A stretch of 38,976 nt of DNA from Pseudomonadota bacterium (GTDB lineage Bacteria; Pseudomonadota; Alphaproteobacteria; Rhizobiales; Xanthobacteraceae): the NCBI GenBank assembly GCA_018971625.1, contig JAGXAJ010000038.1, forward strand, positions 1 through 38,976. The letters are read 5' to 3'. The notes beneath the pieces are model-generated. The model was not told the origin of the DNA, did no database searches, and worked only from the letters and a program-made list of their open reading frames with translations. The translations under genes and the position numbers were made by a program. This document shows, piece by piece, positions 28,346 to 35,319 of the stretch; positions within the stretch are counted from its first letter, which is position 1; each line of letters starts with the position of its first letter.

Positions 28346-28853
28346 TAGGCCCTCAGCGCGCAACCAAGGCAGGGCAGGCCACATTGGGGATCATGAGATC
28401 ATTGTAGTTTGCAGAATCGAGAAGGTATCCGCTCGTGGTGTCAACTCCGATATCGGTCGGCTTGACACCAAGCGCCGGCGACCCGCTAAAAGGAATCTCT
28501 GCATATTATGGTGCGAAGACGCTGACGCCAACTAACGAACCGGTCCCGGTAAAGGCAGCAGGACCGGTCGTGATTTCCGAGCTGAGACCAATAAAGCTGT
28601 TGAGGTAGGACGTTTCGGATCCGGCGTAAGCCGGGCATTCTCATGGATGTCCATCCGGTTCCTCTCGTGGGATGCTAAAGCTTCGACAACTTCAGCTTCC
28701 CCGACCCGAGCCGGATGGGCAACCTATTGAAAGCTCGCAGCTAGCTCACGCAGGACTGGCAGGTGCAATGCGGTCCGTGTCGGCCATAGCTACCCATCCG
28801 ATGCGGACGGGCGCGCGATCGGTCTCAGCCCACGTGTTTTAAGTCGGCGGCAG
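28346..28853. other. Gap between recombinase relic and kinase; possible decayed secreted-protein fragment
   Basis: 508 bp without an intact gene. On the minus strand, 28385-28640 reads YAGSETSYLNSFIGLSSEIT, then GPAAFTGTGSLVGVSVFAP and stop, then a further SGYLLDSANYNDLMIP-like frame. The Gly/Ser/Thr-rich, stop-interrupted text could be the remains of an extracellular protein. I see no promoter or RNA here. Confidence 0.25.
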
Positions 28854-28973
28854 ATGCATAAGTGCACGTTTTCCGTACCGACTGCCCTAACGCCGATCAC
28901 TCGTTCCAGCGGCAAGGAACAAAATGTGACCCGCCTTGCGGAACGGCATGGAAGAGCTCGTCGTTTTTTCTCA

Positions 28974-29945
28974 ATGAACAAGCTTTACCCGTTATTACTC
29001 GAGCATCACTTGCCAATTCTCGTCCGGCACTGCCTTGCAGTTGCGATCATGCTAATGTGCGCTGTGCTGCAGATGGCGCTGCACATGTTAACTGGATACC
29101 CTGGCTATTTTCTGCTTCTGCCGGGCATTTTCCTGTCGGGACTAATCTTCGATAGAGGCACCGGTATCCTGGCCGCCGCCATCGCCGTCGGGGCAGGCGG
29201 GTATCTCAGTTATGTGGTCAACCCTGGAATCGATTACTTATCGGCCAACGCTCTTTTTGCCGTGACGGCTGCAGGCACTGCCGTAGTAGCCGAATTCCTG
29301 CGCGCGGAGATGAAGCGAGTAATGCTCGCTGACAATACAAAAGCAGTGCTGCTTCAGGAAATGGCGCACCGTACCAAAAACAATCTGGCCCTCCTCAGCG
29401 CGATGATCCGCCTACAGGCAAGAAACGCGGATGTCAAAGTTGCAACAGCGCTGGAATCGACCGCGCGCCGAATTCACGTCGTGGCGGAAGTTTATGACCA
29501 TCTCTCGTTCAAACAGGACTTGCGCCTCGTCAATATGCGTTACTTCTTGACCGATGTGGTCGAGAAAGTATTCCAGTCCCTCGCGCCCTCGCGCCCGATA
29601 GCCTTCGAGGTTAGCAGCGAAGATGTTGAGCTGCCAAACAATCAGGCGCTCGCAATCGGCATCATCACAAACGAGCTCGTCACCAATTCGCTAAAGTATG
29701 CTTTCCCCGACAGTCGATCCGGCCATGTGACCGTCGAGTTCTTTGCAAGGAAAGAAATAGAGCTAACGGTATCGGATAATGGCATCGGACAAGACGGCGG
29801 TAAATGCAATTCATCCGGGCTCGGATCGCGCATTATCATGCTCCTCACAGAGCAGTTGGAAGGAACACTCGTACACGAAAATCGCCACCCCGGTCTACGC
29901 GCACGCTTGCGCGCGCCCAAAAAGTCGCAAGCCACGTCCATCTAA
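28974..29945 (+). CDS. Orphan membrane sensor kinase, HWE/HisKA_2 family
   Basis: 323 residues from ATG 28974; an earlier ATG at 28854 gives a longer but non-homologous N-terminus. Four closely packed helices (about 20-105) resemble the DUF4118 sensor domain of KdpD-like kinases. They are followed by HisKA_2 (LLQEMAHRTKNNLALLSAMI with phosphoacceptor His132) and a HATPase domain with GIITNELVTNSLKYAF (N-box) and VSDNGIGQD / SGLGSRIIM (G-boxes). HisKA_2 kinases often act in the general stress response or light signalling in Alphaproteobacteria. No response regulator, NepR or sigma factor is nearby. Membrane location; signal unknown. Confidence 0.88.
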   Translation: MNKLYPLLLEHHLPILVRHCLAVAIMLMCAVLQMALHMLTGYPGYFLLLPGIFLSGLIFDRGTGILAAAIAVGAGGYLSYVVNPGIDYLSANALFAVTAAGTAVVAEFLRAEMKRVMLADNTKAVLLQEMAHRTKNNLALLSAMIRLQARNADVKVATALESTARRIHVVAEVYDHLSFKQDLRLVNMRYFLTDVVEKVFQSLAPSRPIAFEVSSEDVELPNNQALAIGIITNELVTNSLKYAFPDSRSGHVTVEFFARKEIELTVSDNGIGQDGGKCNSSGLGSRIIMLLTEQLEGTLVHENRHPGLRARLRAPKKSQATSI

Positions 29946-30105
29946 GAACGCTCAGCATTCCTGCTAGCTGGGTCGCGCCTTCAGCAACGAACAACCTGGG
30001 AAGCAAGGGCTTAGCGAGCCCATGGGTACAGGGTGTCGAACCCGAGAAACTGAATCAGAATCTGGAAAGTTGATAAGCGACGAGACTTGCGAATGACATC
30101 ATTAA

Positions 30106-30309
30106 TCACTGGACTACTGAGCTGCGGAAGCTCGTCACCGACCGACGCTCCGGCAAGTTGGCCATTGTGGCCGTTAAGAGTCTGCCCGTGCGGAGTTTCT
30201 CTTCGTAGCGATATGCCAAATCCAGCAATCTTCGTTTAACGAGGGGGGCCGCCACTTCGGCGAGTGCACGGGCGCAATCGCTATAACGTCGCAGTTCGTC
30301 TTCGGTCAT
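30106..30309 (-). CDS. Small hypothetical protein, 67 aa
   Basis: MTEDELRRYSDCARALAEVA and VKRRLLDLAYRYEEKL form a compact helical protein, a type I recall as frequent in Bradyrhizobium genomes. ATG 30309 sits behind GATGGAGAAGGCAAC (SD GGAGAAGG); the upstream open frame is not needed. Basic tail TMANLPERRSV. Function unknown; perhaps nucleic-acid- or protein-binding. Confidence 0.7.
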   Translation of the reverse strand: MTEDELRRYSDCARALAEVAAPLVKRRLLDLAYRYEEKLRTGRLLTATMANLPERRSVTSFRSSVVQ

Positions 30310-30813
30310 GTTGCCTTCTCCATCATCAAATTCTAGAAGACGAATGGTCGCTGCGCTGTCGTTCCCGAGCCACAATGGCCGGGCCCCAGGAGGTTTTCCC
30401 CAGACGAGAGGCTTTTGCACATATGGGAACAGCGGCTTCTATCCGCCTTCTGGCTTCTACCCCGCAGGCGATCGCGTTGCCGAGTCCCGGCTACTGGGCA
30501 TTTCGAACAGGCCACTTTCGCAGCATACATCGGACTTCGCCGACTCGTACCCGAGCTGCCGCAGTCATGCGACAATGGCAGTCGATGACGGCATCGGCTC
30601 AGAGCTCAAAATATCGACCTCGTGTTGCTGCGCCTGAAGTCGTGCCAAGATAGATGTGAGCGATCCTACCCGAAGCACCATAGCCGGTCGCGGAGCCTGG
30701 TCATTAACGTCGCCGCCAACACAACCCACAAAAACAAATCGATGGTCCATGAAACTCGCAATGGATTTTCGCGTTTATAACGGCCAACAGGGAAGCAAAC
30801 ACAGGGAACGACG
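30310..30813. other. Gap between two small genes
   Basis: 504 bp. Several short frames exist on both strands (for example a leftward 61-codon frame ending at 30565), but none has recognisable features or a ribosome binding site I trust. The 3' part must hold the promoter for the secreted protein at 30814. Confidence 0.4.
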
Positions 30814-31167
30814 ATGTATACGCGTAGAGCGATTTTGGTTGCGACAACCGCAATATCTCTGGCCTCACCGGCTCTGGCCGCCGATCTTCCGCTGGGCCCC
30901 TATAGCGAAGCTCCAATGTACGAGCAGGAAGCTCGTCCGTACGAGTACCGGAGCGCGCCGCCCGTCATTGTGGAGGAGAGGGCCCCCGGTGTTTCCGACA
31001 CAGTGGTCGTTCGCCGGCCTGTCATTGTAGCGTCCCCGCCAGCGGCGGTTGAAGAATATCCGGTTTATGCACAACGCGTGTATCCAGTACCTCCTGCATA
31101 TCCGTATGGAGGTCCGGGTTGGCATGATTGGCGGGACTATGATCGTCGCTTCCGCGATGGTTGGTAG
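30814..31167 (+). CDS. Small secreted proline/tyrosine-rich protein
   Basis: 117 residues; ATG 30814 behind AGGGAACGACG. Residues 1-22 are a Sec signal (RRAILVATTAISLASPALAA, with twin Arg before the core but no Tat consensus). The mature part is rich in Pro, Tyr, Val and acidic residues (VEERAPGVSDTVVVRRPVIV, PVPPAYPYGGPGW) and ends YDRRFRDGW, an ending style common in short Bradyrhizobium envelope proteins. Probably periplasmic or outer-surface associated. No enzyme motif. Confidence 0.85.
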   Translation: MYTRRAILVATTAISLASPALAADLPLGPYSEAPMYEQEARPYEYRSAPPVIVEERAPGVSDTVVVRRPVIVASPPAAVEEYPVYAQRVYPVPPAYPYGGPGWHDWRDYDRRFRDGW

Positions 31168-31237
31168 ATTTGTCTTTCTCAAATGGCGAGCAATCGGCTG
31201 ATGTCCGCTTGCGTTCCCGATTATCTCCGCCCGCGAG

Positions 31238-31400
31238 CTGGCTCAGTGTGACCGCGCCATCAACGCTGTTCTCGCCGCTGCAGGCTATAACTTCGGCCTG
31301 CTCCTGCGATGGCCCGCAGAGCTCTTGCGTGTCATCATCCGTGCGTTCTTCGAGACCGTCCCGGCTCAAAAACATCCCTTGAGCCCGGTTCTTCACAGGC
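31238..31400 (+). pseudogene. C-terminal remnant of an IS5-like transposase
   Basis: Plus-strand frame LAQCDRAINAVLAAAGYNFG, then LLLRWPAELLRVIIRAFFET, matches the end of IS5-group DDE transposases (pattern GD..NAVLAAAGYNF..LL.WL..LL). The catalytic DDE part is missing and no terminal inverted repeats were found. The frame runs open to 31540 but without homology past about 31400. A decayed insertion sequence next to the biosynthetic cluster. Confidence 0.55.
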
Positions 31401-31477
31401 GACTGCACATTGCTGTGGCGCTCAGAATGTGTTCGACCAACTTCGAGGATCCGTCCGGCTTTACTACCCGGGTCCTT

Positions 31478-32023
31478 TTACATAGCAGGAAGTGGCAAAA
31501 AAGGCAGGGCGGGAGTTTCTACACGAGCGGCATCGCCTGACTCCACGCGTCCGCCGGCGATAACCACGCCAAGCACGCCACATTTATACTTCGGCATAAC
31601 GGCGTCACTTATCATCTTCTTCCTCAGGCCTTTCTGAAAGCGATCAATCAAGGCGCACGGTGTGCGAAGGCCTGTCAATTCGATGATCGCCGTTTCGCCA
31701 AGGTGCAGCTTGGTCCCAAGGGGTAGGTGCTCGAGCTCCAGTCCAGTCGTTGTGACGTTCTCACCCAGATCGCCAGCGCTGACTGGATGTCCAGCATCGC
31801 GCAGCTCATCGAAAAGCTCGGCCCGAATTAAATGAACCTGTCGCCGATTCGTCTGCGTAGGCCACACTTTGGCGATGAACCGATGTCGAACGTACTTTCC
31901 AGCATGCGCGTCGCCTTCAACGCCGTGGCTTTCAATGAGAATGATGTGCTGCTTGGTCGGCTTGCTGAACCCATGCCGCGTGTCACTCGAAACTCCTACT
32001 ACCGAGCCGTCGTATTGGTTCAT
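31478..32023 (-). CDS. MOSC-domain protein
   Basis: 181 residues. MOSC domains bind molybdenum cofactor and a persulfide sulfur on a conserved cysteine and serve in reduction of N-hydroxylated compounds or cofactor maturation. Seen here: HGVEGDAHAGKYVRHR near 33-48, GDLGENVTTTGLEL (the characteristic strand) and ELTGLRTPCALIDRFQ with the conserved Cys. It lacks the second domain of YcbX-type fusions and is shorter, like stand-alone YiiM relatives. ATG 32023 is chosen for the family-like start (NQYDGSVVGVS), with only weak GGAATC before it; a longer frame begins at 32125. Its tail runs toward the transposase relic. Confidence 0.85.
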   Translation of the reverse strand: MNQYDGSVVGVSSDTRHGFSKPTKQHIILIESHGVEGDAHAGKYVRHRFIAKVWPTQTNRRQVHLIRAELFDELRDAGHPVSAGDLGENVTTTGLELEHLPLGTKLHLGETAIIELTGLRTPCALIDRFQKGLRKKMISDAVMPKYKCGVLGVVIAGGRVESGDAARVETPALPFLPLPAM

Positions 32024-32133
32024 TGTAGATTCCGCTGCGAAGCTGGCATCTCTCCGTCCGATGTCTGTGAGCCGAGAAAGGCGATTGCAGGACGGAATTC
32101 GGGCAGGTCCTAATGAGTTCTTCACAAGTCGCG

Positions 32134-32139
32134 TATAAT
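32134..32139 (+). promoter_or_regulatory. TATAAT box upstream of the PPTase gene
   Basis: A perfect -10 hexamer TATAAT (32134-32139) sits in GCGTATAATAAAAGG about 185 bp upstream of the phosphopantetheinyl transferase start. No convincing -35 box lies 16-18 bp before it. Could drive the cluster's first gene with a long leader. Confidence 0.35.
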
Positions 32140-32255
32140 AAAAGGTTCCAATGCGTGCAGAACGTTCACCTTGGCAACATGCGGCTCATAGAGATTTGCG
32201 ATACTCAACAAGAGCATCGAAGCGGCCGCAAGTGGATTAGAGCTCACGCTCCGCG

Positions 32256-32283
32256 GTTGCATGGATAACGTTGCATGGATAAC
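32256..32283. repeat. 14-bp tandem duplication GTTGCATGGATAAC
   Basis: Exact copies at 32256-32269 and 32270-32283, 41 bp upstream of the PPTase start. Each includes an ATG and GGATAAC. Likely a slippage duplication; it may change leader folding or create an alternative regulatory site. Confidence 0.7.
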
Positions 32284-32324
32284 AACGAAAATATGTTGGT
32301 CCTATCACACCGGAGGAATGGACA

Positions 32325-33110
32325 TTGGCGAAATGGATGCTTCCGGAGCTTCAGCCGACTGTCTGGTGGATGCGAACCGACCGCCTCGACGATGCCTGTC
32401 AACACCGCCTGGGGGCAATCCTCGACCAAACAGAGCACGTGCGCGCAGGGCGATTCGTTTCAGCTCAGGACCGGCGCGAATTCGTGGCTTGTCATGCTCT
32501 TCTGCGGGTCACGTTGTTCCGTATCGCCGGCCGGTCGCCTCATGAGTGGATGTTTTCGCTAGGTCCGCATGGTAAGCCGAGCATCGCGGCCGACCACGAA
32601 CTTCCTGACCTACAGTTCAACATAGCCCATACGAGGGGGCTTGTTGCAGTGGCGCTCGCTTGGCGCCATCCGATCGGCGTCGACGTGCAGATCGTTGAAT
32701 CCTTTTGCGACCAGGCCGATCTCGCCTCGAGGTTCTTCGCACCCGCTGAGGCCGAACTCGTTGGCTCGGCATCCAAGCTCCATCGTCCGCGCGTCTTTAC
32801 GCAGCTGTGGACACTCAAGGAAGCTTACATCAAGGCTATCGGGGCAGGTCTGTCGGCGCCGCTCGACAGCTTCGCATTCAATCTCGAGCCGCTCCGGGTT
32901 CAGTTTCGGGAAGAAAGCGAGGACCTTCCCGCGGATTGGCAATTCTCCACTTCAGCTATTACCGAACGCCACGTCCTCTCCGTGGCGGTGCACATTCGAA
33001 AGGAGCAGGCGCAACGGGTGACGTTGAGCGAGGTGAGTGGCGTGGAGATGCAAACCGCGATCGCGCGCTCCGTTGTTACTGCGGGGCGCATTGCGACAGA
33101 CCCGGAGTGA
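32325..33110 (+). CDS. Sfp-type 4'-phosphopantetheinyl transferase
   Basis: Transfers phosphopantetheine from CoA to the serine of carrier domains, turning apo-NRPS and ACP into holo forms. 261 residues, the Sfp class length. Marks: KPSIAADHELPDLQFNIAHT (about 84-103), the Mg-binding Asp120 in IGVDVQIVE, FFAPAEAELV and WTLKEAYIKAIGAGL with Glu166 and Lys170. Start TTG 32325, as GGAGG lies 8 nt before it; the ATG at 32318 is out of frame. First gene of the lipopeptide cluster by position. Its 3' end overlaps by 35 bp the opposing thioesterase gene. Confidence 0.92.
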   Translation: MAKWMLPELQPTVWWMRTDRLDDACQHRLGAILDQTEHVRAGRFVSAQDRREFVACHALLRVTLFRIAGRSPHEWMFSLGPHGKPSIAADHELPDLQFNIAHTRGLVAVALAWRHPIGVDVQIVESFCDQADLASRFFAPAEAELVGSASKLHRPRVFTQLWTLKEAYIKAIGAGLSAPLDSFAFNLEPLRVQFREESEDLPADWQFSTSAITERHVLSVAVHIRKEQAQRVTLSEVSGVEMQTAIARSVVTAGRIATDPE

Positions 33111-34002
33111 CACGACTCACGCTCGCGTGAAGCGCTTGGGTCAGATCCCGCACCAGTGTCCCAACGACGTTGTCCGGGGCCGTCTGCAGGAAGAAATGGT
33201 CGCCAGGGAACATGCGCACCGCACAGGGCGCCGTTGTCTCGTTGGCCCATGCTAACAATTCCGCCCTACTAACGTCCGGATCTAGGAGGCCGCCATAAGC
33301 CACAATCGGGATGTCGAGTTTGGGCCTTTTCGCGGGTACATACGTCTCGGCGGCACGGAAATCCGCGCGGAGGAACGGCATTATCAATTCGAGTAGTTCT
33401 GGCATCTCAAGAACCTCGGGTGGCGTAGCGTTGAGTTTGCGCAATCGCCCTAGAAATTCGTCGTCGGGACTAGCGTGCACAGGGTTGTCGACCGATGACA
33501 CAGAGGCCGCACCATGGCCGGAGACTATGAGGAGAATCGGTAAAGAAGCACCGCGGTTGGAGAGTTGGTGCGCCATCTCGAAGGCCGTCAGAGCCCCCAT
33601 GCTATGTCCGAACAACGCGTACGGGATGGGCGGAGCGTCCGCCAGCGCACCAACTAGTTGGCTAGCAAGAATGTCGATCCGATCAATGGCACGTTCCGAA
33701 ATTCGCCTGCCGCGCCCCGGGTACTCCACGCCAATCAGCGCCGTGTCGTGCGGCAAAATATCGCGCCACGATTGGAATACGCGGGCCGACCCACCGGCGT
33801 ACGGAAGGCAGTAAAGCTGCAAGCGCGGAGGTATGGATGGCTCCTGCAGCCGAACAAAACACCGGCCGGCCATCTCGGGCGATCGATCCCGCGTCTCCAG
33901 ACTGAACACGCTATTCTGCTCCCAGTGACCTTTAGACTCTCGATAGTGCATCGAGACTCTCAATGAGCGCACCGCACCCGAGTCCGAATTTTCGGTCTCC
34001 AT
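33076..34002 (-). CDS. Type II thioesterase (NRPS/PKS editing)
   Basis: Alpha/beta hydrolase that removes misacylated or stalled groups from carrier domains. Core from about the residue preceding LQLYCLPYAGGSARVFQSWR, the nucleophile elbow GHSMGALTAFEMAHQ, the GLLDPDVSRAE loop with the catalytic Asp and FPGDHFFLQTAPDNV with the catalytic His, as in GrsT and RifR. Start uncertain: ATGs at 34002, 33951 and 33873 are all possible (CGGAG before 34002 has long spacing). The core needs only about 250 residues. On the strand opposite to the rest of the cluster. Confidence 0.9.
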   Translation of the reverse strand: METENSDSGAVRSLRVSMHYRESKGHWEQNSVFSLETRDRSPEMAGRCFVRLQEPSIPPRLQLYCLPYAGGSARVFQSWRDILPHDTALIGVEYPGRGRRISERAIDRIDILASQLVGALADAPPIPYALFGHSMGALTAFEMAHQLSNRGASLPILLIVSGHGAASVSSVDNPVHASPDDEFLGRLRKLNATPPEVLEMPELLELIMPFLRADFRAAETYVPAKRPKLDIPIVAYGGLLDPDVSRAELLAWANETTAPCAVRMFPGDHFFLQTAPDNVVGTLVRDLTQALHASVSRVTPGLSQCAPQ

Positions 34003-34423
34003 TTTGCGGACCAGACTCCGGCTAAAACGTGAATTCACGATGGCGAGTTGCGCCACATACTTGAAATTATGGCCACACTCGATTGCTCAGATCGAACACA
34101 AGGCCAATACCCGCCGGCTGAACAGAGAGTGCCTCGACAAAATCAAATATGTGGCCGCACTATCCGGATCGCGGATGCTTTGATTCGGCGCAAAGCACAT
34201 TACCCTTGCTCTTTCACGAGAAAATCGATGTCACGAAAGCATCGTTTATGTGGCGCCACTCGGCACAGCAACTGATTGTAGCGCGACGGTGCTGCATGTC
34301 AGTGATGCGAGCCATTCCAGTGGTTGACTTTCACCGAGGATCGCGGACACTCTGACTTATGCGTCGGGGCATACGAGAGAGTTCGTGTGCAGTCGCTCCG
34401 TTAGTGAATGAGGGAAATAGCGC
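34003..34423. promoter_or_regulatory. Divergent control region between thioesterase and mbtH
   Basis: 421 bp without a gene. TATGTGGC occurs at 34148-34155 and 34247-34254, and as its reverse complement GCCACATA at 34052-34059. The third copy extends into the 10-bp perfect palindrome GTGGCGCCAC (34250-34259). The two direct copies are 99 bp apart. Plausible binding sites for a cluster regulator; no sigma-70 boxes identified. Confidence 0.4.
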
Positions 34424-34675
34424 ATGCCCGCCAGTGACCAAGAAGACGCGCGAACCTATCTCGTTGTTGTCAATGCCGAAGAGCAGTACTCGATCTGGCC
34501 GGTGGACAAGAAGATGCCGGCAGGCTGGAGTGCCGTGGGAAAACAGGGATCCAAATCCGAGTGCCTGGAGTCTGTCGAAGAGGTTTGGACGGACATGAGG
34601 CCGCTTACGCTGCGGCAGCGGATGGACGGCGCCGCAGGACCTCCGAATAGAACGCGGTTTTATCGCGGCGGCTGA
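34424..34675 (+). CDS. MbtH-like protein
   Basis: 83 residues, typical length. Small chaperone that binds and activates NRPS adenylation domains. Conserved marks are all present: [48 protein letters not shown] with the three signature Trp residues. ATG 34424 follows GAGGGAAATAGCGC. Presence of mbtH predicts that at least one adenylation domain of the downstream NRPS depends on it. It is 645 bp from the FAAL gene, with a terminator between, so the two may be separate transcripts. Confidence 0.95.
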   Translation: MPASDQEDARTYLVVVNAEEQYSIWPVDKKMPAGWSAVGKQGSKSECLESVEEVWTDMRPLTLRQRMDGAAGPPNRTRFYRGG

Positions 34676-35101
34676 ACGATCGTCACACTTAGGCGCGGCG
34701 GCCGATACAGTTCGCGGCTATTAAAGCGACAATCAGTCGAGCCGTGAATGCGTGCAGAGTGATCTGCTTGCATTTATGGTGCTGCGCACTGGGGACAGTC
34801 ATTGTTGGACTGAGTTGCGGAGTGCTAGGCCCTAACGAGGGCGTAGGTGCTTGCGAAAGACAGTGTCAAGTCGCCTGCCGCTGATTCGCGTTGGCTGCCA
34901 AGCGTCAGCGCAATCACGCCGAGCTTTCGGCCTGCGATGCATTGTGTAGGCCATTCGGCGTGCGTTCTCCAGAGCGGTGCGGTGCTGCGCATGTCGGCCG
35001 TGCCGACGCTATTGCTGTATTTATAGGTGTTAGTCGGCGCTATTGAACATTGCGTCACGCTTAAGTCATGGAAGGAAATAGGTATTAGAGCTAGAGCAGA
35101 G
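34676..35101. other. Gap between mbtH and the terminator
   Basis: 426 bp. A leftward open frame (34825-35058) has no recognisable features. TTATTAAAG-like AT stretches occur, but no clear promoter or RNA. Confidence 0.4.
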
Positions 35102-35126
35102 TCGACGGTGCCGTCGATTCTTTTTT
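35102..35126 (+). terminator. Terminator-like hairpin upstream of the AT-rich repeat
   Basis: TCGACG (35102-35107) pairs with CGTCGA (35112-35117) around a GTGC loop, extending to 7 bp, then TTCTTTTTT. Good rho-independent layout with a strong U-tract, some 430 bp after the mbtH stop. It would insulate the FAAL gene from upstream transcription. Confidence 0.6.
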
Positions 35127-35196
35127 CTTTTTTGAATTTTCTTTTTTGAATTTTCTTTTTTGAAATTTCTAAATTTCTTTTTTGAAATTTCTTCGG
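35127..35196. repeat. AT-rich tandem repeat, unit CTTTTTTGAATTTT
   Basis: CTTTTTTGAATTTT occurs exactly twice in tandem (35127-35140, 35141-35154), followed by CTTTTTTGAAATTTCTAAAT (from 35155) and another CTTTTTTGAAATTT (35177-35190). So there are four phased CTTTTTTGAA units within 70 bp in otherwise high-GC DNA, about 125 bp before the FAAL start. Phased T-tracts would bend the DNA. The block may be a promoter element, an H-NS-like target or a slippage-prone switch. Confidence 0.85.
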
Positions 35197-35319
35197 AACG
35201 ATTTTCCCCCGTAATCGTAAACGCGCTTACATGCGCTGCGGAATGCCTGGAGATGCCAGCAGCACCGAACCAGTAGCACCGAAGCGGCGTGTCGATGGTC
35301 CAATTGAGGGGAGGGGCTG

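Noticed and set aside
30020..30060. tRNA-like text GTGTCGAACCCGAG
   Set aside because: No cloverleaf arms could be paired around it.
34825..35058. 77-codon minus-strand frame between mbtH and the FAAL gene
   Set aside because: No Shine-Dalgarno sequence, no recognisable fold, mixed composition.
35127..35196. CRISPR-like reading of the AT-rich repeat
   Set aside because: Units are 14-22 bp without spacers; a plain tandem repeat.
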